A DNA stretch of 36,226 nucleotides, from positions 5,188 to 41,413 of the forward strand of contig DHXX01000001.1 in NCBI GenBank assembly GCA_002413865.1. Direction: 5' to 3'. Below, piece after piece: positions 16,112 to 23,529 of this stretch (its first letter is position 1; every line of letters begins with the position of its first letter). The notes under the pieces are model-generated. The model saw only the letters and a list, made by a program, of their open reading frames with translations. It did no database searches and was not told where the DNA came from. This stretch comes from Candidatus Saccharibacteria bacterium UBA5145 (lineage in GTDB: Bacteria > Patescibacteriota > Saccharimonadia > Saccharimonadales > UBA4665). Position numbers and translations under genes: made by a program.

Positions 16112-16984
16112 CTAAAGCTTCAACAATAAGTATACCGCAAAGACGCCAACAACAAAAATAATCAACCCCGCGATTACGGTCTGGATTAGACTGCGAATAA
16201 TTGACTTGCGTGACAGCGGGTTGCGCCCGATGGCGGTCATACCGCTTTTGACGCCGCTATAGAGGATATTACCCGTTACCAGGGCGCTGACGAGCAACGT
16301 TATAGCGCCGAGGTAAATACGAGCGGCGCTGACTGGTTTACCGGCGATCGTGACGGCCGTTTTCGCCAAAAAGCTAGGCACATAATCGGTTGCCTTGGAC
16401 GCCAGTGGATTGTGGGCAACTTCTAGGCTGACCGGAATACGCCCAATCGCGACCTTGGCGCTGTGCCCCTTGTCGTCTTTGACGTCAACGGTACCTTCGA
16501 CGTTGCTCAGACCGCTAAAATTACCCGAAGACTTACCGAGGATGACCGACTGATCGGCTCCGGCTTTCATACCAATACCGGCGAGTGAAGAAATCGTGAT
16601 GTAATCGCCGGATTTAATCGGACCATTTTGGGTGCTCACCAGCGTCGTGTAACGGCCATACGTCGCCACGTAGACTTGCTGTTGTTTGACGTTTTGGGGG
16701 GTCAGCGTCAAGGCGGCGTCGTTGGCGGCGACCGTCACGCCCAACATGTTCTTGATGCCCCCCAGACTGAGGGGTTCGATGGTTGTGGCGTCTTTGTCTT
16801 TGAGTTTGACGATCATACCCAACTGAACCGACGCGTCGGCATTATAACTTTGGGTAACCGCCTGACTGATATCCTGATTATTGGCGGTTGTGGCTGCCGC
16901 GACGCTCAAGGGCGTCAGCCACAACAGTCCGACCGCCGCCGCCAACGGTACTATTTGTTTTAGATGAGTCTTAACGCTGGCCAT
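16112..16984 (-). CDS. Exported protein with a c-subunit-like C-terminal hairpin, head of the ATPase operon
   Basis: A 290-residue protein of unknown family. Seen: a Sec signal peptide (about 10-31); an external domain (about 32-215) containing VNLSNVEGTVDVKD-like beta sequence; then two membrane helices (about 223-242 and 263-288) joined by a short basic loop, GMTAIGRNPLSRKSIIR. Helix-loop-helix with G-R-N-P in the turn is the hallmark of F-type c subunits (family ARxP/GRNP loop), and the basic loop predicts the same in/out topology. But neither helix contains Asp or Glu; the residue 20 after the loop Arg, where c carries its ion-binding carboxylate, is Leu. It may be a non-translocating c-like ring former or an unrelated anchor. 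The start follows a TATACT box by 12 nt. Confidence 0.6.
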   Translation of the reverse strand: MASVKTHLKQIVPLAAAVGLLWLTPLSVAAATTANNQDISQAVTQSYNADASVQLGMIVKLKDKDATTIEPLSLGGIKNMLGVTVAANDAALTLTPQNVKQQQVYVATYGRYTTLVSTQNGPIKSGDYITISSLAGIGMKAGADQSVILGKSSGNFSGLSNVEGTVDVKDDKGHSAKVAIGRIPVSLEVAHNPLASKATDYVPSFLAKTAVTIAGKPVSAARIYLGAITLLVSALVTGNILYSGVKSGMTAIGRNPLSRKSIIRSLIQTVIAGLIIFVVGVFAVYLLLKL

Positions 16985-16996
16985 AGGTATGGCTAA

Positions 16997-17024
16997 AGTA
17001 TACCGCTTTTGTTTATCTACGCAA
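16997..17024 (-). promoter_or_regulatory. Promoter of the ATPase operon
   Basis: -35 TTGCGT (17019-17024), 16-bp spacer, -10 TATACT (16997-17002) on the minus strand. The -35 overlaps the stop codon of the cysteine desulfurase gene; the -10 is 12 nt before the ATG of the first gene. Confidence 0.6.
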
Positions 17025-18162
17025 CAAACTTGGCCAAGAGTTGAACCGTCCGCTCAATCATCTTTGCCTCGGTCGCCCGCCCCATACTAAAACGCAGCGA
17101 TGACTGCGCCGCCGCCGGCGATAGACCGAGTGCCCGCAAGACATGTGAAGCTTCTTCGTCGCTGGCGCTACAGGCCGAACCCGCCGCGGCCAACACGCCC
17201 GCCTCGTCGAGCTGAATCAAAAGGCGTTCGTTGTCAAAACCAGGCACGGTAAGGTGCAGATTATTCGGCAAACGGTGTTTGCGTGAGCCATTAATAATAA
17301 CGGCCGGCAGCTGGGTCTCGAGGAGTTTATAAAATACTTGCTGGAGGACTTGCAAGCGCTTGGCTTCGGCCGGACGTTCCCGTTGGGCAAAGTCGAGGGC
17401 CGCCGCCAGGCCAATGGCCGCGGCGACGTTTTCGGTGCCGCTGCGCAGACCGCGCTCTTGCCCGCCACCATAGATTAGGGGCTGGAGCACCAGACTACCC
17501 TTCACGTAGAGCGCCCCGCTCTGTTTTGGGCCGTACAATTTACCGCCGTTTATGGTCATCAGGTCGACACCGAGGCGGCTGGTGTGGACGTCCAGATAGT
17601 TACCGGCCTGGCAGGCGTCACTATGCAAGTATAAAGGCAACTTATTGCCGTCCGCCCAGCGCTGTTTTTTGATTATGGCGAGCTGGCTGGCGACGTCATG
17701 GAGCGGTTGGACGGTACCAATCTCGTTGTTGGCGTACATGATGCTGACGAGCACCGTCCGGTCGTCGATTTTCGAGACTAAATCGGCGAGGTCGAGCCGA
17801 CCATCGGCCGCCACACCAACTTCACGGCAGGCATACTGACGAGCCGGTTCGAGCACGGCGCTGTGTTCGATGGCGCTGACCACGACGTTGGCGGTTGGAT
17901 ACTGGCGCATGACGCCGTGGATGGCTAGGTTGTTGGCTTCGGTGCCTCCGGCCGTAAACACGACTTCACTCGGCCGCGATCCAAACCAGTAGGCGATGCC
18001 GGCGCGGGCGGCTTCGAGCGCTGTGTGGACGGTGCGGGCGGCTTGGTAAGTGGCCGAAGGATTATAAAATTGGTCTTGCAAATAGGGCTGCATAGCGGCT
18101 AAGACGCGTCCGTCGAGCGGCGTCGCGGCGGCATAGTCAAGATAAATGGGTGATTGTGACAT
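17017..18162 (-). CDS. iscS: Cysteine desulfurase (NifS/IscS family)
   Basis: A PLP enzyme that takes sulfur from L-cysteine and passes it on as a persulfide. In 381 residues: N-terminal YLDYAAATPLD, the AGGTEANNLAIHG cofactor motif (71-83), EHSAV with His100, the PLP lysine in NGGKLYGPK (Lys208; family SGHKxYGPKG), and the catalytic loop GSACSASDEEASHVLRALG with Cys331. The His of the SGHK motif is Gly here. The likely client in this window is MnmA (2495-3607). No iscU or other Fe-S assembly gene is adjacent, so tRNA thiolation may be its main task. A TATACT box lies 9 nt upstream of the ATG. Confidence 0.93.
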   Translation of the reverse strand: MSQSPIYLDYAAATPLDGRVLAAMQPYLQDQFYNPSATYQAARTVHTALEAARAGIAYWFGSRPSEVVFTAGGTEANNLAIHGVMRQYPTANVVVSAIEHSAVLEPARQYACREVGVAADGRLDLADLVSKIDDRTVLVSIMYANNEIGTVQPLHDVASQLAIIKKQRWADGNKLPLYLHSDACQAGNYLDVHTSRLGVDLMTINGGKLYGPKQSGALYVKGSLVLQPLIYGGGQERGLRSGTENVAAAIGLAAALDFAQRERPAEAKRLQVLQQVFYKLLETQLPAVIINGSRKHRLPNNLHLTVPGFDNERLLIQLDEAGVLAAAGSACSASDEEASHVLRALGLSPAAAQSSLRFSMGRATEAKMIERTVQLLAKFVA

Positions 18163-18171
18163 CTGGGTTTA

Positions 18172-18177
18172 AGTATA
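18172..18177 (-). promoter_or_regulatory. -10 box of iscS
   Basis: TATACT on the minus strand, 9 nt before the ATG; the leader would be only 1-3 nt. Confidence 0.55.
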
Positions 18178-18206
18178 CCTGTTAGCGTGCACGGCACAGT
18201 ACAATC

Positions 18207-18268
18207 AGTAGAAAGTTATAAAGTTGAAAGTTAGCCCCATGTGGCAGCTAACTTTATAACTTTCTACT
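18207..18268. repeat. AAAGTTATAAAGTT-type palindrome
   Basis: A perfect 19-bp inverted repeat (AGTAGAAAGTTATAAAGTT, 18207-18225; complement 18250-18268) with a 24-nt loop, followed by a third AAAGTTCATAAAGT-like copy. It lies after the stop of the 18284 gene and upstream of iscS, and could end the metG-tatD transcript. Confidence 0.8.
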
Positions 18269-18283
18269 TTATGAACTTTATGA

Positions 18284-18658
18284 CTATCCGGTCGTTTGGA
18301 GTTGGCGGCTATAAAATTCGTTGACGCGATTCTCGTACAGTTCAACGGCCTGATACAAATTGATGGCTTCGTCGTAGGGCACTGGCTGGTAGGGCTGCCC
18401 ATCCTGAGCTTTTAAAACGGCGTTGGCGCGCACGTCGTAGCGGGTAGTGATGATGCGCCGCTGTTTGCGCGCATCAATCCACTCTTCGTGCCAAATCCAG
18501 GTGTATTTATCGAGGCAAAAGAATTCGCGGCGGTGTCCGGCCGGAACCGGTCCAAACAACTCACCACCGATTTTAGCCTCTTGACGAATCATATCGCTGT
18601 AGGCTCGGGCCCGGCGCTCGTTGGCTTTGAGCTGGGCAAATTTAGGTAGAATTTTCAT
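18284..18658 (-). CDS. Conserved-looking hypothetical protein (124 aa)
   Basis: A soluble, strongly basic and aromatic 124-residue protein with no signal peptide or membrane helix. Visible: a helical start (FAQLKANERRARAYSDMIRQEAKIGG), a central Trp/Tyr-rich segment (FFCLDKYTWIWHEEWIDARKQRRIITTRYDVR) and a helical end (DEAINLYQAVELYENRVNEFY). I do not recognise a family. Its start overlaps the stop of the 18655 gene (ATGA) and it is the fourth gene of the metG-tatD operon. The neighbouring 119-aa gene is likely its partner. Confidence 0.65.
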   Translation of the reverse strand: MKILPKFAQLKANERRARAYSDMIRQEAKIGGELFGPVPAGHRREFFCLDKYTWIWHEEWIDARKQRRIITTRYDVRANAVLKAQDGQPYQPVPYDEAINLYQAVELYENRVNEFYSRQLQTTG

Positions 18659-19014
18659 GCCGCGTGCGCCTCATTGATTCGTTGATAAGCTTCGTCGATT
18701 AGCTGTTGGCGGGCCGCTTCTTGATCAGTTAATTCGACGCTTGGAGGTGTCGCCTCGTTCGCCGTCGGTACAGCGTAAAGTCTGGGCGCTTCGACCGCAA
18801 CTGGGGCTACGGCCGCAATAGCGACCGCATTTTCCACTAGTTTCGCTTTTCCTAAGCGTCGCTGGGCAAGATCGGCGACCATTTGCGGGTGGCGACGAAA
18901 AAGCGCATTTTGGAGATAAAAGCGCGCTTCGCCGACTAACTGAACTCGGCCGATTTCCGGGTTTAGAGGGGACTGTTCTGGTGTTGAATAAATATTACTC
19001 ATAGGCGTAGTCAA
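18655..19014 (-). CDS. Hypothetical protein (119 aa)
   Basis: A soluble 119-residue protein of unknown function. The middle part (about 28-60) is basic and helical (EARFYLQNALFRRHPQMVADLAQRRLGKAKLVENAV), the centre is Ala/Val/Pro-rich, and the end is a predicted amphipathic helix (ELTDQEAARQQLIDEAYQRINEAH). It overlaps tatD upstream and the 124-aa gene downstream by 4 nt each, so all four genes from metG are translationally coupled. MSNIY, 4 codons in, is an alternative start. Confidence 0.6.
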   Translation of the reverse strand: MTTPMSNIYSTPEQSPLNPEIGRVQLVGEARFYLQNALFRRHPQMVADLAQRRLGKAKLVENAVAIAAVAPVAVEAPRLYAVPTANEATPPSVELTDQEAARQQLIDEAYQRINEAHAA

Positions 19015-19847
19015 ATGCTAAATAGTGTCTGGGCGTTGCCGGTAGTCGCAGCCGCGAACGTCGAAAATTCTTCGTTCCGGAGTTCGGTTAGAAAATTTGC
19101 AACCGTTAACACATGTTTAGGCTCATTTATACTACCACGATAAGGGGTCGGAGTCAAGTAGGGGGCGTCGGTTTCGAGCAATAAATTGCCGAGCGGAATT
19201 GAGCGATAAACTTCGCGCTGGGCCAGGTCTTTCACGAAAGTCACAATGCCATTAACGCCGACGTACAGGCCGCGTTCCAGCGCTTTATCCAGATTGACCT
19301 GATTATCGGTAAAGCTGTGCACGACGCCCCGCACTTTTTGGCCGGTCGTGTGATAACTATCAAAAATCGGCCAAAAATCATCAAAAGCTTCACGGACATG
19401 GAAAATCAGGGGTAGGTTATGCGCCAGTGCCAGCTCAATCTGGTATTTCAGAATAGTAATCTGGTCGGCGCGCGGCGAGTGGCCATAAAAGTAATCGAGG
19501 CCGCACTCCCCGATCGCCACGACTTTCGGCGCGCTCGCCAGCTTGGAAAACTCGTCTAATTTGGTTTGACTATGGGCATAGTTTTTGGCCTCGTGCGGGT
19601 GCAGACCGATGCTTGCCCAGCAGTTGGCCCGACTTTTCACGAAATCAATCGCCAGCTGGCTATCTGGGTAGTCGCAGCCGACACAAATGAGTTTAGTAAC
19701 GCCACTTTGGACGGCATTTTGGACCAGCGAATCACCCGTCAGGCCGCTGGCCTTGGCCCACAGTTCACGAGTCGCCGGCTCACCTAACGGATGAGCAGCG
19801 GACTGAATGTGACAATGGGTATCAACCAGTTCGGACATCGGCGACAT
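19011..19847 (-). CDS. tatD: TatD family metal-dependent hydrolase/DNase
   Basis: A 278-residue TIM-barrel amidohydrolase-superfamily enzyme. Metal ligands are visible: DTHCH (His11, His13), the GECGLDYFYG motif with its Glu, FHVREAFDDF and GVVHSFT with their His residues, and the closing LLLETDAPYLTPTPYRG with Asp. TatD proteins are Mg-dependent nucleases, some with D-aminoacyl or repair roles. The ATG overlaps the metG stop (TAATG). The metG-tatD pair is common in many bacterial genomes. MSELVDTHCH, three codons in, is an alternative start. Confidence 0.93.
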   Translation of the reverse strand: MSPMSELVDTHCHIQSAAHPLGEPATRELWAKASGLTGDSLVQNAVQSGVTKLICVGCDYPDSQLAIDFVKSRANCWASIGLHPHEAKNYAHSQTKLDEFSKLASAPKVVAIGECGLDYFYGHSPRADQITILKYQIELALAHNLPLIFHVREAFDDFWPIFDSYHTTGQKVRGVVHSFTDNQVNLDKALERGLYVGVNGIVTFVKDLAQREVYRSIPLGNLLLETDAPYLTPTPYRGSINEPKHVLTVANFLTELRNEEFSTFAAATTGNAQTLFSI

Positions 19848-21295
19848 TAACTTTCGGCGGGGATTTCTTGCTTCGGAAACAGCGTGCCTTCGATGGGTCG
19901 GATGATGCCTTCGCTAAAGACGTTGCGAATGCGCAGGGTTGTCGCGGGCATAAATGGTTCGAGCAAATCGGCGATTTCGAGGAGGTTGCTCGCCAGATAG
20001 GCCAGCACTTCGCGCAGGTGGTCTTCGTCGCCAGTCTTGGCGATCGTCCACGGCTTTTCTTCGTCGATGTACTGGTTGAGACCACGGACTTGTTCCCAGA
20101 CGTGGTCGAGGGCGCGGTCGAAGCGACAAGCCGCCATCGCTTCTTGGTACTGGGCAATGTCGTGCTCGGGAGCCGGGATGTCACCAATCAGGCCATTCTG
20201 GTACTTCATGACCATGGCGGCCGTGCGCTGGACGGCGTTACCGAGTTCGTTGGCTAGTTCGTTGTTATAGGCGGCGTCAAACGTTTCCCAACTAAAGTCG
20301 CCGTCGCCGTAGCTCGGGATATGGCGCAGGAAGTAGTAGCGGAACGGATCGGCGCCATACTTTTTAATGACGTCGTCAGGCGATACCGAATTGCCGAGGC
20401 TCTTGCTCATTTTTTTGTTGTCAACGGTCACGTAACCGTGGACGTAGAGCAGTTTCGGCAGCGGTAGCTCGAGGGCAAAGAGCATGGCCGGCCAGATGGC
20501 GGCGTGGAAGCGCAAAATACCCTTGCCGATAACCTGGACATCGGCCGGCCAAAAATCTTTGAAATCCTGGTGCTCGGGGTAACCAAGTACCGTGATGTAG
20601 TTCATGAGGGCTTCAAACCAGACGTACATCACTTGATGGTTATCGCCGGGCACCGGAATGCCCCAGCTAATCTTGTCTTTTGGTCGGGAGACGCTGATGT
20701 CTTCCAGACCGCTGTTGAGGAGACTAAGAATTTCATTGCGTTTAGTGGTCGGCACAATCAAAAGCTCGTTGGCTTCAATCGCTTTCAAAACGGGAGCCGT
20801 GTAGTTGCTGAGCCTGAAAAAGTAGTTTTCTTCTTCGATTTTTTCGTAGGGTCGGTTGTGGTCAGGGCAGATGCCGTTATTAGCTTTGACGTGGGCTTCG
20901 CTGAAGAACTCTTCATCGCCGGTACAATACCAGCCGACGTACTTTGATTTGTAAATATCCTTAGCGAGGGCTTTCCAGATAAGCTTGGCCCGTTGTTCGT
21001 GGCCGGGATCGGTCGTGCGAATAAAGCGATCGTTGCTGATATTCAAACTTTTGGCGAGAGCGCTAAAGCGGGCGCTCATTTTATCGGCTAGGGCTTTGGG
21101 TTCGAGACCGAGTTCGGCGGCTTTTTCGGCGATCTTACCACCGTGCTCATCACTGCCGGTACTAAAGATGACGTCGTCACCGTTTTGTCGAGCCTGGCGG
21201 GCTAACACATCGGCCATCACAAACTCCATGGCGTGGCCTAAGTGCGGTTCGCCGTTGACATACGGAATAGAGGTGGCTACGTAATATTTACTCAT
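19847..21295 (-). CDS. metG: Methionine--tRNA ligase
   Basis: Charges tRNA-Met. The 482 residues contain the class I HIGH-type motif HLGH (18-21), GSDEHGGKI, the metal-site-like stretch YCTGDEEFF..GICPDHNRPYEKIEEENYFFRLS with fewer cysteines than the zinc form, the FWPADVQVIGKGILRFHAAIWPAML motif and KMSKS (around 295) in KKMSKSLGNSVSPDDV. The anticodon-binding helical domain follows, and the C-terminal EMAP/tRNA-binding domain found in many MetG is absent. First gene of a four-gene overlapping operon. A TACACT box is 7 nt before the ATG. Confidence 0.96.
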   Translation of the reverse strand: MSKYYVATSIPYVNGEPHLGHAMEFVMADVLARQARQNGDDVIFSTGSDEHGGKIAEKAAELGLEPKALADKMSARFSALAKSLNISNDRFIRTTDPGHEQRAKLIWKALAKDIYKSKYVGWYCTGDEEFFSEAHVKANNGICPDHNRPYEKIEEENYFFRLSNYTAPVLKAIEANELLIVPTTKRNEILSLLNSGLEDISVSRPKDKISWGIPVPGDNHQVMYVWFEALMNYITVLGYPEHQDFKDFWPADVQVIGKGILRFHAAIWPAMLFALELPLPKLLYVHGYVTVDNKKMSKSLGNSVSPDDVIKKYGADPFRYYFLRHIPSYGDGDFSWETFDAAYNNELANELGNAVQRTAAMVMKYQNGLIGDIPAPEHDIAQYQEAMAACRFDRALDHVWEQVRGLNQYIDEEKPWTIAKTGDEDHLREVLAYLASNLLEIADLLEPFMPATTLRIRNVFSEGIIRPIEGTLFPKQEIPAES

Positions 21296-21302
21296 AAATT
21301 TA

Positions 21303-21308
21303 AGTGTA
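21303..21308 (-). promoter_or_regulatory. -10 box of metG
   Basis: TACACT on the minus strand, 7 nt before the ATG; the mRNA would start at the codon. Confidence 0.5.
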
Positions 21309-21430
21309 CCTGTTTACAGAGATAATTTGAAATCAAAGACGAGAAGATCAAGCCCCGGCGGGCATATAAAAAACGTTACGAGTCGTGGACGTTACTATCA
21401 TGTTAACAGTCTATCAGAGGTACTGGGTTG

Positions 21431-21459
21431 GTGACACTTTTATCTAAAAATATTATACT
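21431..21459 (+). promoter_or_regulatory. Promoter of the DUF2127 gene
   Basis: -35 GTGACA (21431-21436), 17-bp spacer, -10 TATACT (21454-21459); the ATG follows after 6 nt. A near-consensus promoter with no room for a ribosome-binding site in the transcript. Confidence 0.7.
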
Positions 21460-21465
21460 ATTAGG

Positions 21466-22311
21466 ATGAAAACTCCCCCCGGCACTGAGCAACTGCGTCG
21501 TTTCCGGCCCCGTTTGCGCTATGAGTTACTTGGCTGCAGTCTGCACGGTCACGAACTTTTAGGCACCCACGCCGCCAAGTTGCGCGCCACCGACCAGATC
21601 TTTGCCCGCGAGAGCGGCGGTTTGCGCTGGTACCGTTGCCTGCGCTGTGACTCGTGGCTGCCGCTACCTTTACCGGAAAATCCGACCCAAACCTATCCGC
21701 CGAAGCGTTCAGACGTCGAAGTTCCCTTGCGCGGCAAACTGTTGCGCGATCGCTACGTGCTAAGAACGATTGCGGTTGATCGCGCCTTTCACGTCGTCAT
21801 TTTCAGCCTGCTAGCCGTTGTTATTTACGCTTTCAAAGGTCATGAGGACCAGTTGCAGCGCGTCTATTTTCAGGTCCTAACGGCTGTCCAGGGCGGCGTC
21901 CATGGGCCGAGCGCGGCTCACCCTTATCTCAATCGCATAACAAACGTTTTCAGTATCACCCCGGCTCACTTGAAAGACGCCGCCCTACTATTAATCGCCT
22001 ACGCCATCCTCGAGGCCATCGAAATGGTTGGGCTATGGAAGGTCAAGCGCTGGGCCGAATACCTGACTTTCCTGGCGACTATCTCCCTGTTGCCGTTAGA
22101 GATTTACGAGCTAACCCACAAATTCACGATTTTTAAAGTCATAACGCTCGTCATTAACTTGGCGATTGCGGGGTACTTGCTCTGGGCCAAACGCTTATTC
22201 GGCCTGCGTGGCGGTGGCGCCTACGAGGCCGCCGAGCGGGAGCGTGACACCGGTTGGGCCGCCATCACCCGCGCCACGCCGGGCACCGAAGCCACCCCAA
22301 TCGGCGAATAG
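21466..22311 (+). CDS. DUF2127-type membrane protein with an N-terminal Cys/His motif
   Basis: 281 residues. The C-terminal half has about four membrane helices and the DUF2127 look (LLLIAYAILEAIEMVGLWKVKRWAEYLTFLATISLLPLEIYELTHKFTIFKVITLVINLAIAGYLLW). The N-terminal 70 residues are soluble, with CSLHGHE and YRCLRCDSW, possibly a metal site. Function of DUF2127 is unknown. Its 3' end overlaps the convergent Nudix gene by 91 nt. It is a single-gene unit with its own promoter. Confidence 0.7.
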   Translation: MKTPPGTEQLRRFRPRLRYELLGCSLHGHELLGTHAAKLRATDQIFARESGGLRWYRCLRCDSWLPLPLPENPTQTYPPKRSDVEVPLRGKLLRDRYVLRTIAVDRAFHVVIFSLLAVVIYAFKGHEDQLQRVYFQVLTAVQGGVHGPSAAHPYLNRITNVFSITPAHLKDAALLLIAYAILEAIEMVGLWKVKRWAEYLTFLATISLLPLEIYELTHKFTIFKVITLVINLAIAGYLLWAKRLFGLRGGGAYEAAERERDTGWAAITRATPGTEATPIGE

Positions 22312-22769
22312 CCACCACCAAGTCGTTCGACGAGGCGTTCGACAAACACGGTTTGTGAAGCAAAGATTTTCTGTTGAGCCGTCGTGGCGTCGAACCAGGC
22401 GGCGCGGTCATTTTCGGGGAATTCCTGCACCATGCCCGAGCGCGGCGGCCACTCCATACTAAAAGTGTTACACGAAAAGTTGGAGATATCCAGATCGCTC
22501 TCGATGGCCCAAATATAATTGAGCTTACCGTTGGTTTGCTTGCTATGGCCAAGTTCAATCAAATCGCCGGCCGGTGGTTGGATACCGACTTCCTCGAAAA
22601 ACTCGCGGTAGGCGGCACTCAGGTGATCCTCGCCGTCATCCAGTTCGCCTTTGGGGATTGACCACTTGTCCTTGTGACCATAAATCGGCCCGGCGGGGTG
22701 TACTAGCAATAGTTCCAACCCATCATTCAGGCGGCGAAAAACTAATAGTCCAGCGCTCTGTTTAATCAT
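22221..22769 (-). CDS. Nudix hydrolase
   Basis: A 182-residue pyrophosphohydrolase with a perfect Nudix box, GELDDGED..YREFFEEVGI (residues 41-63; GX5EX7REUXEEXGU). The N-terminal beta strands (SAGLLVFRRLNDGLELLLVHP) and KWSIPKGELDDGED resemble the MutT/diadenosine-polyphosphate type with a bulky lipid- or nucleotide-binding pocket; the substrate cannot be told. The last about 30 residues (GVASVPGVARVMAAQPVSRSRSAAS) are read antisense to the DUF2127 gene and look low-complexity, so the functional domain probably ends near FVERLVERLGGG. Confidence 0.9.
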   Translation of the reverse strand: MIKQSAGLLVFRRLNDGLELLLVHPAGPIYGHKDKWSIPKGELDDGEDHLSAAYREFFEEVGIQPPAGDLIELGHSKQTNGKLNYIWAIESDLDISNFSCNTFSMEWPPRSGMVQEFPENDRAAWFDATTAQQKIFASQTVFVERLVERLGGGYSPIGVASVPGVARVMAAQPVSRSRSAAS

Positions 22770-22930
22770 GAATTCGTTTCATAACTCGCCTTCGAGCTGA
22801 AATTGTCAGATTAGTGAGCAAAACGGTTGGAAAGTGAGGAGGTGTAGCGGAGCTACGCTGACGAGTCTTTACTAGCGTTGCAGCCGCTAAGCTGGCGGTT
22901 TCGGCCGGAGGGGAGCTATGTGATGAGTTC
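22767..22930. repeat. Long imperfect hairpin element, copy 1
   Basis: The left arm (about 22767-22809) and right arm (about 22889-22930) are complementary at roughly three quarters of positions with one indel, over about 42 bp. The arm text GAACTCAT..CATA..TCCCCT is shared with the arms of the 23530-23690 element. It fills the 164-bp gap between the Nudix and HIT genes and also contains the small hairpin GTAGC GGAG CTAC; no ORF is apparent. Confidence 0.6.
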
Positions 22931-22933
22931 ATA

Positions 22934-23353
22934 CTATTTCAGCAGCTTGGCGACGGCGTCACGCTCGGCGTCGTCGAGTTCGGCAAATAGGCCTTCTTCG
23001 TACTTTTCGGAAACCGAGTAGAGATAGTCGTCTTGGGAACGAGGAATAACGTGGAACGTTAAGTGATTTACTTTAAGAGCGTCTTGCTTGAGGTATGGTC
23101 GATAGTTCTGTCGGATGTCACAACCTTCGCCCAAGTGGCCAATGACGCGCTGCTCAATATCAGCAATCAAAGCAAAAATGTTTGTCAGCTCGATTTCGGT
23201 CAGCTCCCACGGTTTTTCGACGTGGCGCTTCGGCATCACCAAAAAGTGACCGGGCACTTTACGCGGGTCGCTCAGGATGGCTTGGGCCTGGCCGTTTTCT
23301 AACAAAACGCGCTCTTGGGGATTACAAAATGGACAATCGATGGTATCGGACAT
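22934..23353 (-). CDS. HIT-like protein with altered histidine triad
   Basis: A 139-residue HIT-fold protein: Cys7/Cys10 near the N-terminus, AILSDPRKVPGHFLVMPKRHVEKPWELTEIEL (typical of HIT hydrolases), and the active-site strand VNHLTFHVIPR (96-105). The canonical triad is HxHxH; here it is H97-L-T99-F-H101, so the middle, nucleophilic His is Thr. The reading was checked on the DNA (CAC TTA ACG TTC CAC). It may bind a nucleotide without the usual hydrolysis. GAAGGGAAG lies just before the ATG. Followed upstream by tRNA-Val. Confidence 0.85.
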   Translation of the reverse strand: MSDTIDCPFCNPQERVLLENGQAQAILSDPRKVPGHFLVMPKRHVEKPWELTEIELTNIFALIADIEQRVIGHLGEGCDIRQNYRPYLKQDALKVNHLTFHVIPRSQDDYLYSVSEKYEEGLFAELDDAERDAVAKLLK

Positions 23354-23408
23354 AGTTACTTCCCTTCTCGGTTACGATTGATGGTGGCTTTGGCTTCAAA
23401 TATGATAA

Positions 23409-23485
23409 TGGTGGGCAATATAGGACTCGAACCTATGACCTCAGCAATGTGAATGCTGCGCTCTAGCCAGCTGAGCTAATTGCCC
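23409..23485 (-). tRNA. tRNA-Val(CAC)
   Basis: A 77-nt cloverleaf with acceptor GGGCAAT/ATTGCCC, D stem GCTC/GAGC, anticodon stem CAGCA/TGCTG with loop TTCACAT (anticodon CAC), T arm ATAGG TTCGAGT CCTAT, and an encoded ACCA end. It decodes GTG. It is alone, between a HIT-like gene and a hairpin element. Confidence 0.95.
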
Positions 23486-23499
23486 GGATAACAGCTAAA

Positions 23500-23505
23500 A
23501 TTATA
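23500..23505 (-). promoter_or_regulatory. Extended -10 of tRNA-Val
   Basis: TGC-TATAAT on the minus strand (hexamer 23500-23505), 14 nt before the mature tRNA 5' end. The same TGCTATAAT stands before ssrA and before the 27895 gene. Confidence 0.6.
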
Positions 23506-23529
23506 GCACCCCGGCCACCAATCGGAGCC

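Noticed and set aside
19868..20257. Plus-strand open frame of 129 codons within metG
   Set aside because: Complement of the MetG anticodon-binding domain; no independent signal.
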